A stretch of DNA of 64,000 nt, from assembly GCF_003024675.1 (NCBI RefSeq), contig NZ_PYLP01000006.1, positions 1-64,000 of the forward strand. Direction: 5' to 3'. Below are positions 28,344-37,436 of this stretch, piece by piece (the stretch's first letter is position 1; the number at the start of each line of letters is the position of its first letter). Below the pieces are notes generated by a model. It was not told the DNA's origin. It saw nothing but the letters and a program-made list of their open reading frames with translations, and did no database searches. The DNA comes from Faecalibacillus faecis (GTDB lineage: Bacteria; Bacillota_I; Bacilli_A; Erysipelotrichales; Coprobacillaceae). A program made the position numbers and the translations under genes.

Positions 28344-28892
28344 ATGAAAAAAGATTATAAGATTATTTTAATTGTAGTTGGGATTGTAATTGGATGTATT
28401 GTTTTTGGAACATCATTGTTTATGGGAAAATACAATACTGTTGTTTCATTAGAAGAACAAGTTAATGAAAGTTATTCAAATATTGAAATTCAAGAAAAAA
28501 GACGTGCTGATTTAATTCCGAATTATGTAGACAGTATCAAAGATTACAAGAACTTTGAGCAAGAAACACTGACACAAGTAATTGAAGCACGCTCACAAGC
28601 TGAAAGTGGAAATGTAGAACAAGCTCAAAAAACACTATCCGTTGTAGTTGAACAATATCCAGAATTGAAAGCTTCTGAATTATATAAGAACTTACAAATT
28701 GAATTATCAACAACTGAAAACATGATTAAAGATTATAGAGAAGATTATAACAAGCAAGTTAAATCTTATATCAAGAAAACACGTTCATTCCCTACAAATA
28801 TCGTATTGAATTTAATGGGATATGAAACTAAAGATTTCAAATATCTTAAATATGACACTTCAGCGGACGCTCCTACAAATTTATTTAAATAA
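28344..28892 (+). CDS. LemA-family protein, phage-encoded
   Basis: 182 aa. N-terminal TM helix (about 6-27) then the LemA helical bundle: YNTVVSLEEQVNESYSNIEIQEKRRADLIPNYVDSIKDY, ENMIKDYREDYNKQVKSYIKKTRSFPTNIV; the family's signature N-Y-N segment is recognisable as REDYNKQV. LemA proteins are membrane helical-bundle proteins usually encoded by hosts beside TPM-domain or metalloprotease genes; the role is unclear. Here it overlaps a gene for a two-TM protein and looks like a phage accessory pair. Clean AGGAG ribosome site. Confidence 0.85.
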   Translation: MKKDYKIILIVVGIVIGCIVFGTSLFMGKYNTVVSLEEQVNESYSNIEIQEKRRADLIPNYVDSIKDYKNFEQETLTQVIEARSQAESGNVEQAQKTLSVVVEQYPELKASELYKNLQIELSTTENMIKDYREDYNKQVKSYIKKTRSFPTNIVLNLMGYETKDFKYLKYDTSADAPTNLFK

Positions 28893-29692
28893 TGTATGTA
28901 GGTGGAATAGAGATAACCTTTAGAGAAGCTCTGGTATCTATCATAATATTTCTAGTAATGGGAGCTATTGGAATTTCGATAGATACTAGAATTACTGATC
29001 ATTTCATTGAAAACAACAGTAAATATCAAAAGGCTGTCAAAATAAGAGACAAAGATACACTTGATTATTTGATTTCAACGAAAGCGGGTAATTCTCTTGT
29101 TGAAGGAAAAGTAAAAGCAAGTGGAACAGTATCTTTTAAAGAAATAAACGGTGAGTATTCATATATAGAAAAAATCAAAGAAGTTTATACAATGCATACA
29201 AGAACTGTATGTGAAACGGTTGGTAGTGGTGAAAATCAACATGAAGTTTGCCATTTAGAAACATATTGGACGTGGGACTATGCAGGAAGTGAACCAAAAT
29301 ATGCTAAAGAAATCAGTATTTATGATCATAAATTAGATACACGTTATGCTTTGAAAGAAATAGGTTCTTCAAGACTTAATTTATCTAAAAATATCAATGA
29401 TCAATACAAACAAAAGAGAGATGGTAACTGTATTTATGAAAGTGGATATGTTAGATATTACTATAAATACATACCTAGATTATTCAAAGGTGTTATCTAT
29501 ACTAATTTTGCAAAGAAGGATAAATCATTCAAAAATTATTCTCTTGAAAGAGCAACAATAAAAGAGTTGGTTGAAGAAGAAAAAGAAAGTATTAATTTTG
29601 GCGGTATAGCTTTTAAAATATTTTGGGTTGCGTTAATTGTGTTCATGATATATGAATACGTAGCGCAAGATAATGATTATTTAGATGATTAA
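28892..29692 (+). CDS. Two-TM protein with large extracytoplasmic domain
   Basis: 266 aa. TM helices at both ends (about 10-32: LVSIIIFLVMGAIGISIDT; about 235-255: GIAFKIFWVALIVFMIYEYVA) around a ~200-residue domain containing four Cys, including TVCETVGSG and EVCHLETYWTWDY. The domain faces outside by topology. Start overlaps the lemA stop, so the two are co-translated and likely act together. Family unknown to me. Confidence 0.65.
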   Translation: MYVGGIEITFREALVSIIIFLVMGAIGISIDTRITDHFIENNSKYQKAVKIRDKDTLDYLISTKAGNSLVEGKVKASGTVSFKEINGEYSYIEKIKEVYTMHTRTVCETVGSGENQHEVCHLETYWTWDYAGSEPKYAKEISIYDHKLDTRYALKEIGSSRLNLSKNINDQYKQKRDGNCIYESGYVRYYYKYIPRLFKGVIYTNFAKKDKSFKNYSLERATIKELVEEEKESINFGGIAFKIFWVALIVFMIYEYVAQDNDYLDD

Positions 29693-29716
29693 AATTTAAA
29701 AGGAGGACAATACTAG

Positions 29717-30217
29717 ATGATAACAATACACACATTATCAATCATGCGTAACGAAATTCGCGTATATAAGAGTTTAATCAAGGAACGTGACAAATTAATC
29801 AAAGATTATCAAACACCTCTTAAAAAGCTTGAAAACGACCTTTTAGAGGTTGAAGAAAAGCTGAAACTTATCAAGTCTCCTGGAAAGGGTGATGGCTTAG
29901 GTGGATTTGTTCAAGATAGCGCTGATAAGTACAACTACTTGATTGATAAAAAAGATGAATTGAGAAAGTCAATCGTTGATTACGTTCAATTAAATGAAAA
30001 AGAATATTTAGAAGATTTAGAACATTGGAATGTGCGTATTGCTAGTGTTGAATATTACCTCAACAAAATGGATGCACTCGATAGAAAATTCATAGAAGAC
30101 TTCTATTATAATCTTACAAAGACTCAATGTATGGATAGATACAATATTAATAATGTAAATAGTTTGTATCGAAAAGCTGATAAAATTCTTAAAAATTTAC
30201 TAAAAAAATTACTCTAG
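29717..30217 (+). CDS. ArpU/RinA-like late transcription regulator
   Basis: 166 aa. Long helical N-terminal half, then a sigma region 4-like HTH at the C-terminus (MDALDRKFIEDFYYNLTKTQCMDRYNINNVNSLYRKADKILKNLL). Position just before the packaging genes is where ArpU/RinA/DUF1492-type activators of late transcription sit in Firmicutes phages. AAAGGAGGACAATACTAG precedes the ATG. It should switch on head and tail expression. Confidence 0.75.
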   Translation: MITIHTLSIMRNEIRVYKSLIKERDKLIKDYQTPLKKLENDLLEVEEKLKLIKSPGKGDGLGGFVQDSADKYNYLIDKKDELRKSIVDYVQLNEKEYLEDLEHWNVRIASVEYYLNKMDALDRKFIEDFYYNLTKTQCMDRYNINNVNSLYRKADKILKNLLKKLL

Positions 30218-30523
30218 GTATAAGATTTACATTTGATTTGGTGCTATTATGTTATTGTAAGGTTTCGGCAAAAGAGAGACGTTACTTTTCCCTATGATGA
30301 ACTATTTTGAAAAGCTCTTGTTTCAGGGGCTTTTTAGTTTGGAATCCTTTTTAAAGTACTTTAAGTGAAATTAAAAAAATTAGTTTAGTAAAATAGAATA
30401 CATTCAATTTGAAATCTAGTAGCAATATGCATAGAATTTATATTTATAAAAAAAGTATTATTTTTATTTTAATATGATATAATACAAGTGTATAAGTTTA
30501 CTTATATAAAAGGAGGATATTTT
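30218..30523 (+). promoter_or_regulatory. Late-regulator downstream region: terminator and moron promoter
   Basis: 306 bp without a gene. AAAAGCTCTTG (30310-30320) with CAGGGGCTTTT (30324-30334) and following T residues is a terminator. The conserved-looking GGCAAAAGAGAGACGTTAC segment before it may be a late promoter or activator target. Near the end, TATAAT (30478-30483) is a good -10 for the next gene with AT-rich, weak -35, followed by AAAGGAGGATA. Confidence 0.5.
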
Positions 30524-30751
30524 ATGAAAGATAGAAAAACATATATTGCTATTTCGTCTTTTATAAATGGTATGGGTTCATTGCTTGATGTGAGTCCTTT
30601 ACAATTAAATAGGGTTATAAAGAAAATAAGCTTAGAAAGTGATGTGGAAGCAGTAAGTGAAGATTGGAAAAATATTGGAAAGGATTTAAGCGATAGTTTG
30701 AGAAATTATGGGGACAGCATTAAAGGAAAATCAATCAGAAGTTTTAGATAG
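30524..30751 (+). CDS. Small hypothetical protein of the moron, 75 aa
   Basis: True start at ATG 30524 (SD AAAGGAGGATATTTT). Short helical protein: KTYIAISSFINGMGSLLDVSPLQLNRVIKKISLESD...EDWKNIGKDLSDSL. No family with known function. Overlaps the DUF2335 gene by 44 bp in another frame; both lie between a private promoter and a terminator. Confidence 0.6.
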   Translation: MKDRKTYIAISSFINGMGSLLDVSPLQLNRVIKKISLESDVEAVSEDWKNIGKDLSDSLRNYGDSIKGKSIRSFR

Positions 30752-31226
30752 TGAAACTGAAACTGAAATTGATAATGAAAAACAAGAAATAGCAGATATT
30801 AGAGAAGTTAATGATATTTTAGATAAATCAGATTTATCTAAAACTCAAAAAATAAAAGTATTACAGCTTGTTGCAAGAAAAGAAGAATATTCAGGACCTA
30901 TCCCACATCCTAGTCATTTAGGTAATTATGAGAAAATTTTACCTGGATCAGCGGATAGAATTTTAAAAATGGCTGAGAGACAGTCGATGCATAGGCAAGA
31001 TAATCAAACTAAGATAGTTGATTTTGAAATTAAGTTTAGAGGAAGAGGACAAATTTTTGGTTTCATCTTGGCATTCGCTGGGATAATTGGTGGTTTTGTA
31101 TTAGTACTGAGCGACAAAGATGTGATTGGATTAAGCGTATTAATAGGTAGTCTTGCGACTTTGATTTTAGCTTTTCTTTATGGTAAGGCTGTTAACAATA
31201 ATAAAAATAGTGATGAGAATGATTAA
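30708..31226 (+). CDS. DUF2335 membrane protein (moron)
   Basis: 172 aa. The DUF2335 hallmark EYSGPIPHPSHLGNYEKILPGSADRILKMAERQ (GPIPHP and PGSADRI parts) is followed by HR and two C-terminal transmembrane helices (IFGFILAFAGIIGGFVLVL, IGLSVLIGSLATLILAFLYG). Function in the family is unknown. Unrelated to packaging but set at the start of the late operon with its own promoter and terminator, so expression in the lysogen is likely. Confidence 0.8.
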   Translation: MGTALKENQSEVLDSETETEIDNEKQEIADIREVNDILDKSDLSKTQKIKVLQLVARKEEYSGPIPHPSHLGNYEKILPGSADRILKMAERQSMHRQDNQTKIVDFEIKFRGRGQIFGFILAFAGIIGGFVLVLSDKDVIGLSVLIGSLATLILAFLYGKAVNNNKNSDEND

Positions 31227-31227
31227 A

Positions 31228-31255
31228 ATAAACCGCAATTTATGCGGTTTTTATT
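31228..31255 (+). terminator. Terminator of the DUF2335 moron
   Basis: AAACCGCA-ATTTA-TGCGGTTT followed by T residues, 2 bp after the DUF2335 stop. Separates the moron from the terminase genes. Confidence 0.85.
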
Positions 31256-31285
31256 TTACAAAAAATACGGAGGTGGTGATATGGC

Positions 31286-31945
31286 TTGAAAGAGAAATAC
31301 GAGTTAGCATACCAGGATTATTTGGATGGGATGAAATACAAAGATATAGCTGCTAAATATGGTGTGTCAGTTAGTGCTGTCAAGTCATGGAAAAGTCGCT
31401 ACTGGAAGGATAAAAAGTTGCAACCAAAAAAACCAAAGGTTGCAACCAAAAAGGTCGCTAAAAAGATAGCAAAGAAAATAGTTGAAAATGATGAGCTGGA
31501 CGATCAGCAACAAAAGTTTTGTGTTTACTTTGTTAAATATCATAATGCAACTAAGGCATATCAACTAGCTTATGGTGCCAAATACACAAGTGCTATGGTT
31601 ATGGCTTGTAATTTAAGAAAGGATCCAAAAATTCAAGAAGAAATAAAACGATTAAAAGAGATTATGTATCAGGATATTCTTCTTGATCCACAGGATATTG
31701 TTCAAAGATACATTGATATTGCTTTTTTAGATGAATGTGAAATGGATGGAAAAGCTGTTAAAATGGCTGATTCATTAAAGGCTCTTGAATGGCTGTCTAA
31801 ACATATGAACATGGCCAATGAAGAACAAAAAGCTAAAATCAATCTTCTTAAAGCTCAAGTAGCTCAAATGAATGTTACAAATAATGAAGAAACAAATAAG
31901 GTTGTGATTGTAAATGACTTGCCAAAAAACGGTAAAACTGAGTGA
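31286..31945 (+). CDS. terS: Terminase small subunit
   Basis: 219 aa from TTG 31286 with GGAGGTGGTGA upstream (the nearby ATG at 31281 runs straight into a stop). N-terminal HTH (YKDIAAKYGVSVSAVKSWKSRYW), basic linker with repeated KKVAKKIAKKI, then a Terminase_2 domain (DELDDQQQKFCVYFVKYHNATKAYQLAYG). It recognises the phage packaging site. Overlaps terL by 32 bp. Confidence 0.9.
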   Translation: MKEKYELAYQDYLDGMKYKDIAAKYGVSVSAVKSWKSRYWKDKKLQPKKPKVATKKVAKKIAKKIVENDELDDQQQKFCVYFVKYHNATKAYQLAYGAKYTSAMVMACNLRKDPKIQEEIKRLKEIMYQDILLDPQDIVQRYIDIAFLDECEMDGKAVKMADSLKALEWLSKHMNMANEEQKAKINLLKAQVAQMNVTNNEETNKVVIVNDLPKNGKTE

Positions 31946-33254
31946 CATATTAATTCCTAAATATTATGATACATTCAATGATATTAGTTATCTTCATAAG
32001 ATATTTACAAGTGGCCGTGCTGGTACTAAATCATCACGTGGGGCTATTAGAGCGGTATACAAGATTGTAAGTGATTCTTCTTGCTCTGTTGTGATTATGC
32101 GTAAGTTCCACAATAAATTAAAGAAAACGGTGTTTAAAGAAACACTTAGGGCTATAACTCGTTTAGGACTAGATAAGAAAGATTTCAAGATTACGGTATC
32201 TCCAATGGAGATTAAGTATAAGCCCAATGGAAACACTATTTATTTTACTGGGAACGATTCAATCGACGACACTAAAGGAATGATAGATGAAGAAAAACCT
32301 ATCAAACTCGTTGAAGTAGATGAATTGACTGAGTTTTTCGACAAGGGAGACGGTGAAGATGAACTTGTAAATATCATGGCCACATTTGTTCGTGGTAATG
32401 ATGATGAGTTCTGTATGGAGTATTATTTCAACCCACCAAAGAACGATAAATCTCCAGTTATGCAATGGGTCCATAAAATGGAGCAAAGACCTGATTGTAT
32501 CAGGGTACATAACGATTATAGGGATGTACCTATTGAATGGTTGGGTAAAAAGCTTATTCAAGAAGCTGAAAATATGAAAGCTGCAGATGAAAAAATGTAT
32601 GAGTGGCTTTGGTTAGGTTTATGTACTGGTCTTGATGAACTTGTTTATTATATGTTCAATGAAGATGTTCATGTAAAAGAACCGACAAAAGAAGATATCA
32701 AAAATATTCGTTTTATTGTTTGTGGTGTGGATTATGGTCAGATGAATGCCACGACCTATCAATTCTTTGGTATGGATTTCAAAAATAAATGTATTCGTGG
32801 AATTGATGAGTTTTATCATTCAGGACGAGAAAGCGGAAAACAAAAATCTCCAAGTGAATATGCTTTAGAATTCAAGAAAAAGAAAGAAGAAATTGAAGCA
32901 TATACAAAGAAAAAAGTCTTATATGTTTATATTGATCCATCAGCAAAAGGACTTGCTGAAGAAATCAAAAGAACTTGCCCTGGTATAAATATTATTGATG
33001 CAAATAACACGGTCAAATTAGGTATCACAAGAGTACAGAAGTTAATGGCTCTAGGACACCTATTTTTTTCGCCTAAGCAACGACATTTGATAGAAGAAGA
33101 GTATTTATACAGTTATGACAAAGACCTTTTAGACAAAGGAAAAGAAGAAGTAATAAAAGACCATGACCACTGTATGGATGCTAAAAGATATGCAGTCATG
33201 GGATTATGGAAATATATTAAGCAACTTCTACCGTTGCTGGAAAAGGAGGAATAG
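31914..33254 (+). CDS. terL: Terminase large subunit (PBSX/Terminase_3 type)
   Basis: 446 aa. ATPase motifs: P-loop-like TSGRAGTKSS (about 32-41) and Walker B KLVEVDELTEF; nuclease domain with metal-binding Asp in VCGVDYGQ (about 270), YIDPSAKGLAEE and DHDHCMDAKRYAVMG. Motor and nuclease that packages DNA into proheads. Intact. Its N-terminal start overlaps terS. Confidence 0.95.
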   Translation: MTCQKTVKLSDILIPKYYDTFNDISYLHKIFTSGRAGTKSSRGAIRAVYKIVSDSSCSVVIMRKFHNKLKKTVFKETLRAITRLGLDKKDFKITVSPMEIKYKPNGNTIYFTGNDSIDDTKGMIDEEKPIKLVEVDELTEFFDKGDGEDELVNIMATFVRGNDDEFCMEYYFNPPKNDKSPVMQWVHKMEQRPDCIRVHNDYRDVPIEWLGKKLIQEAENMKAADEKMYEWLWLGLCTGLDELVYYMFNEDVHVKEPTKEDIKNIRFIVCGVDYGQMNATTYQFFGMDFKNKCIRGIDEFYHSGRESGKQKSPSEYALEFKKKKEEIEAYTKKKVLYVYIDPSAKGLAEEIKRTCPGINIIDANNTVKLGITRVQKLMALGHLFFSPKQRHLIEEEYLYSYDKDLLDKGKEEVIKDHDHCMDAKRYAVMGLWKYIKQLLPLLEKEE

Positions 33255-33255
33255 G

Positions 33256-34647
33256 ATGGTTAATGAAAATGCTACATTAGTAACGAATATCAAAGGCTAT
33301 TTGAAACAGTTGGGATATGATGTCATTGACAGTGAATATTATAACCACATTAATGAATGGTATAACTGGTATCGCAATAAAGTTGACAGTTTTAGAAAGT
33401 ACAATATCTATAACGGTTATCAATTTGTAGAAAAAGAAAGATTTACTTTAGGAATGCCGAAACAAGTTTCAGAAGACTGGGCATCATTGCTTTACAATGA
33501 CAATACTTCAATAACTGTTGACGATGAACAACAAACTGATTTAGATATAGCATTATTTGATAATAAGTTTTCTCAAAAGTTTGCAAAGCTGATGGAATTA
33601 ACCTTTGCGTTAGGTACTGGTGCTACTGTTGTTTATAAAAAAGATGGTGATGTAAAAATCGATTACATCAATGCTTTGATGATTTTTCCTATTCATGTAG
33701 AAAATGATGAAATTATTTCATGTGCATTTGCTAGTGTTGTCAACGATTATTACTATGTCAATATTCATATAAAAGAAGATGATCATTATAAAATTATCAA
33801 CAAATACATCAAAAAAAGCGGAAATAGTTTTGTTGAAGTTGAAGGTGGTCAAGCTGAAGAAGAAACTACAGAAACGGTTAAAATGTTTCAAATCTATAAG
33901 CCTAACATTACAAATAACATAGATATCTTCAGTCCATTTGGAATCAGTTGTTTTGGAAATGCTATTTGTGAAAATAAGGATGTAGATATTTGTTATGATT
34001 CATTTAAAGATGAATTTGATTTAGGAAGAAAAAGATTAATGTTGCCAACTGAAGCGTTGACCTATAGAACTGTGGTAGGTGAAGATGGAAAAGACATGGA
34101 GGTTCCTATTTTTGATAGAGGACAAACAGAGTTTTATGCATTGCCAATCAATGATGATGGTAGTAACAATGGAATAACTGAAATCAATCCTACTTTAAGA
34201 GTAACAGAACATATAGATGCTTTACAAACAAAGCTTAATCTGCTTTCTAGTGCATGTGGATTAGGTCCTGATAGATATTCATTCAAGGATGGAAAAGTTT
34301 ATACAAATGAAACACAGGTCATTTCAACTAATTCAAAATTGTATAAGAATATCAAAAATCATGAAAAGCTTCTAACTTCCTCATTAAGTGAATTAGTACA
34401 GGCAGTTTTATATGCAGTTACTGATCATGAATATGAAGGAGATATTTCTATTGATTATGATGACAGTATTGTTGAAGATACTGCCGAAATCAAAAGGCAA
34501 GCTCTTTTAGAATTAAATGCAGGATTGATTGACAATATCCAATATTACATTGATGTCTATAAAATGACTGAAGAACAGGCTATTGAGTTTGATAAAAAAA
34601 TCAAAGAACGTTCTCCAGTTGAAGAAGAACCACCTGAAGAGGAATAA
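33256..34647 (+). CDS. Phage portal protein (SPP1 gp6-like)
   Basis: 463 aa from ATG 33256 (AAAAGGAGGAATAGG upstream). SPP1-type portal features: INEWYNWYRNKVDSFRKYNIYNG, DWASLLYNDN, and the AEIKRQALLELNAGLIDNIQYY C-terminal helix; acidic tail. Forms the dodecameric ring at one head vertex; flanked by terL and a minor head protein as expected. Confidence 0.92.
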   Translation: MVNENATLVTNIKGYLKQLGYDVIDSEYYNHINEWYNWYRNKVDSFRKYNIYNGYQFVEKERFTLGMPKQVSEDWASLLYNDNTSITVDDEQQTDLDIALFDNKFSQKFAKLMELTFALGTGATVVYKKDGDVKIDYINALMIFPIHVENDEIISCAFASVVNDYYYVNIHIKEDDHYKIINKYIKKSGNSFVEVEGGQAEEETTETVKMFQIYKPNITNNIDIFSPFGISCFGNAICENKDVDICYDSFKDEFDLGRKRLMLPTEALTYRTVVGEDGKDMEVPIFDRGQTEFYALPINDDGSNNGITEINPTLRVTEHIDALQTKLNLLSSACGLGPDRYSFKDGKVYTNETQVISTNSKLYKNIKNHEKLLTSSLSELVQAVLYAVTDHEYEGDISIDYDDSIVEDTAEIKRQALLELNAGLIDNIQYYIDVYKMTEEQAIEFDKKIKERSPVEEEPPEEE

Positions 34648-34651
34648 TTAA

Positions 34652-35761
34652 ATGTTAGATGATAAACAGTTTGAAGATTTAATTAGACCTATTTCTAACA
34701 TTTATAGTGATATTGAATATGAACTTTTAATGGAGATTGCCTCAAGATTTAAGAATTATGACAGTTTGTCGGGAAGTCTTGAGTGGTACACTAAAAAGCT
34801 TGATGAATTAGGTGGCTTGAATCAAGAAGCAGTTAGAATTATAGCTAAATACTCAAATAAAACTGAAAAAGAAGTTAAACGAGTTTTAGAAAAGGCTGGT
34901 TATGATGCTATACCATTACAAGAATACAAAAGAATATATGATGTAGAAGGAATTTCAATAGATCCTTCAACTATTACAATTACAAGAGTTCTTGAAAATT
35001 CATTTGTTGAATCTAAAGAACTTTTTAAATTGATTAATACAAAGGCGGTTGAAGGAACAAAGAAAGCCTATATGGATATTCTCAATCAAGCTTATTTAGA
35101 GGTAAGTGGTGGTTATTATGACTACAATACTTCTATTCAAAAGGCTTGTAAGAAGATGGCCAATAAAGGTATTTCATGTGCCACTTATCAAAGAAGCAAC
35201 GGTAAGACGGTTCAAATGTCTATTGAATCAGTTGTTAGAAGGGACACACTTACATCTATCAATCAAACAGCAAACAAAGCAAATGATAAATTTATTGAAG
35301 AATTAAAAGCTAAACATGTTTATGTTACTGAACATGCAGGAGCAAGGAATAAAGGTGTTGGTTGGCAAAATCATGAAAGCTGGCAAGGAAAAGTTTATTT
35401 GATTGAAGGCAGTGATGATAAGTATAAAAACTTTGTAGCAACTACTGGTTATGGAAAAGTTGATGGTTTAGCAGGTGTCAATTGTCGTCATAGTCATTAT
35501 GCATTCTTTCCTGGATTTAGCGTTATACCTGAAAGTCCATCATATAACCCCAAACTTTATGATCTAACTCAAAAACAAAGATATTTCGAAAGAGGTATTC
35601 GTAAATGGAAAAAGCAGTTAGCAATCTATGAAGGTCTTGAAGATGATGTAAATATTGCTGTTTGCAAAAAGAAAGTAAAAGAATGGCAAAATAATTTGCA
35701 AAAATTCATTGATGAACACGAAGAACTAAAACGTGATTATTCAAGAGAGAGGGTGTATTGA
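34652..35761 (+). CDS. Minor capsid/head morphogenesis protein
   Basis: 369 aa. Helical N-terminal half and a MuF/phage_min_cap2-like C-terminal half with RRDTLTSINQTANKAND, KHVYVTEHAGARNKGVGWQNHESWQGKVY and GVNCRHSHYAFFPG, a conserved motif block of this family. Portal-associated; ends in the next start. Expected to be a minor head protein injected or used in assembly. Confidence 0.88.
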   Translation: MLDDKQFEDLIRPISNIYSDIEYELLMEIASRFKNYDSLSGSLEWYTKKLDELGGLNQEAVRIIAKYSNKTEKEVKRVLEKAGYDAIPLQEYKRIYDVEGISIDPSTITITRVLENSFVESKELFKLINTKAVEGTKKAYMDILNQAYLEVSGGYYDYNTSIQKACKKMANKGISCATYQRSNGKTVQMSIESVVRRDTLTSINQTANKANDKFIEELKAKHVYVTEHAGARNKGVGWQNHESWQGKVYLIEGSDDKYKNFVATTGYGKVDGLAGVNCRHSHYAFFPGFSVIPESPSYNPKLYDLTQKQRYFERGIRKWKKQLAIYEGLEDDVNIAVCKKKVKEWQNNLQKFIDEHEELKRDYSRERVY

Positions 35762-36039
35762 TGGGATGGATAACAAAAGATGGTCATAGAGTATTTATAG
35801 AGGACTTACATAGTGCTTTATCAGAACATTATGATGATGGTAAAATGCCTACTGTTTATTTAGAAAAGAAAGAGTATGCGACTGTCATTAGTGAAATTAA
35901 TACTTATTACAAAAAGGAGTACGATAATAAAAAAGTACTCCGCAAAGCAATAGGAGATTATGTTTACACCTTTGAAAATCACGGATATAATAATTATAGA
36001 ATTGTTGATAAAGTGAAAATAGATGAGGATGATGAATGA
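35761..36039 (+). CDS. Hypothetical protein in head operon, 92 aa
   Basis: ATG 35761, shared with the preceding stop (TGATG). Sequence GWITKDGHRVFIEDLHSALSEHYDDGKMPTVYLEKKEYATVISE is not assigned to a known function. Soluble and acidic at the C-terminus. Overlaps the next gene by 4 bp. Confidence 0.6.
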   Translation: MGWITKDGHRVFIEDLHSALSEHYDDGKMPTVYLEKKEYATVISEINTYYKKEYDNKKVLRKAIGDYVYTFENHGYNNYRIVDKVKIDEDDE

Positions 36040-36284
36040 TGAAGGAAAATAGAAAAAAAATGAATTCTCTGTTAAAGCAAATATGTGATGTTCCATCTTA
36101 TGAAAATGATTTTATTGTAGGTGTGAATGCTGACCTTAAAACAGATAACCAAGTTAATGAGATGTTGGAATGGTTAGAAAAACATACTAACAGTAATCTA
36201 AATACTGATGAAGTTACTGTAAAATCAATGGAAATAAGACATGGTAAAAAGTTGAATGTAAATGGTGTTACTGCAAGAAATTAA
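36036..36284 (+). CDS. Hypothetical protein, 82 aa
   Basis: Start overlaps the previous stop (ATGATGA). Mixed alpha/beta, C-terminal KSMEIRHGKKLNVNGVTARN. No recognised family and no membrane segment. Followed by a terminator at 36314-36345. Confidence 0.55.
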   Translation: MMKENRKKMNSLLKQICDVPSYENDFIVGVNADLKTDNQVNEMLEWLEKHTNSNLNTDEVTVKSMEIRHGKKLNVNGVTARN

Positions 36285-36313
36285 TAAAAAGTAAGAGTAT
36301 TGTAATAAATATG

Positions 36314-36345
36314 ATGAGCAAGTTTAAATGACTTGCTTTTCTTTT
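36314..36345 (+). terminator. Terminator within head gene cluster
   Basis: AGCAAGT-TTAAATG-ACTTGCT followed by a T-rich run. It may attenuate transcription between early head genes and the scaffold/capsid genes. Confidence 0.75.
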
Positions 36346-36373
36346 GCTCAATTTTAAAGAAAGGAGAATGACA

Positions 36374-36559
36374 ATGTTAAATGCGTTATTAATTATTTTT
36401 GTTATAGCAAAAATATTAGGCTTTATAACTTGGTCGTGGTGGATTGTATTAAGTCCATTATTGATTCAAGTATCAATTGGTTTATTAAGTTTAGTATTTT
36501 ATGGTGTAGCTAATTTTAGAATTATGAGCCTTTTTAAGAAGCTTAAAAAGGAACTTTAA
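36374..36559 (+). CDS. Small two-helix membrane protein, 61 aa
   Basis: ATG 36374 is best placed from AAAGGAG. Highly hydrophobic: MLNALLIIFVIAKILGFITW and a second stretch LIQVSIGLLSLVFYGVANF, ending in a basic FKKLKKEL tail. Small membrane proteins of this kind are frequent in phage structural operons; role unknown. Confidence 0.6.
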   Translation: MLNALLIIFVIAKILGFITWSWWIVLSPLLIQVSIGLLSLVFYGVANFRIMSLFKKLKKEL

Positions 36560-36575
36560 GGAGAGGAGGTATCTT

Positions 36576-36794
36576 ATGGCAGAAGGGTTAAGACCACATC
36601 ATCACCAAGAATTTGAATATCGTATTGAACAATATTTTGATAACAAGAGAAGTTGTTTAGTTAAGAAAATTCAATATATGTGTATGATTTGTGGAAGAAT
36701 AAGATATGAAAAGTACGATTGTTATGTACCACCACCAAAATCAAAAAACAAATCATTAGAACGAAATAAGAAGAAATATGGCAATCTAAAGTGA
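36576..36794 (+). CDS. Small basic protein with CxxC, 72 aa
   Basis: AGGAGAGGAGGTATCTT precedes the ATG. Contains YMCMICGRIRYEKYDCY (one CxxC and an extra Cys) and a basic tail (SKNKSLERNKKKYG). Possibly a small nucleic-acid or metal-binding protein; unrecognised. Bases 36795-36883 downstream hold short hairpins (GTGAG/CTCAC) and no gene. Confidence 0.5.
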   Translation: MAEGLRPHHHQEFEYRIEQYFDNKRSCLVKKIQYMCMICGRIRYEKYDCYVPPPKSKNKSLERNKKKYGNLK

Positions 36795-36883
36795 TTGTTT
36801 TTTATTTTGCCACGAGCAAGGCGTTAAAAGGCGTTCGCCCAAGTGAGAGCAACTCACGTTAATAAAGCGTAGGAGGATATGAA

Positions 36884-37423
36884 ATGAAAAGACAAGATTT
36901 AGAAAAAATTGAAGGTTTAACAAAGGAACAAATTGATTCAATCATGAACCTTCATCAAACAGATGTTACTAGCTGGCAAACAAAGATTACAGGTTTACAA
37001 AATGATAAAACCAATTTAGAAACGCAATTAAATCAATATAAAGACGTCAATGTTGATGATTTGCAAACAAAAATTACAAATCTAGAAAAAGAAAAGCAAA
37101 CACTAGAAACTGAAAAAGCTGATTTAGTTACAAAACATACCGATGAAATCAATGGTATGAAACTAAATGGTGCATTGGATAAAGCAATTTATGGATCTCA
37201 TACAGTTGATAGTATTGCTTTAAAAGCTCATTTAAATATGAAAGAAATCAAATTGGATGAAAATGGTGCTTTAACTGGATTTGATGAACAATTAGAAACA
37301 ATAAAAAAAGATCATGGTTATTTATTTAAAAACCAAACAACAGGTGGTGCTCACGGAGGAATTAAAGAAACAACTGGAACTTTATCTTTAAGTGAAGCAT
37401 TAAATGAAAATTACAATAAATAA
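36884..37423 (+). CDS. Capsid scaffolding protein (GP20 type)
   Basis: 179 aa, almost entirely coiled coil (about 20-100, rich in Gln/Asn/Lys/Thr: ITGLQNDKTNLETQLNQYKDV), followed by GALDKAIYGSHTVDSIALKAHLN as in the minor structural/scaffold family, immediately before the major capsid gene. GTAGGAGGATATGAA ribosome site. Helps procapsid assembly. Confidence 0.88.
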   Translation: MKRQDLEKIEGLTKEQIDSIMNLHQTDVTSWQTKITGLQNDKTNLETQLNQYKDVNVDDLQTKITNLEKEKQTLETEKADLVTKHTDEINGMKLNGALDKAIYGSHTVDSIALKAHLNMKEIKLDENGALTGFDEQLETIKKDHGYLFKNQTTGGAHGGIKETTGTLSLSEALNENYNK

Positions 37424-37436
37424 GGAGGATTAACTA

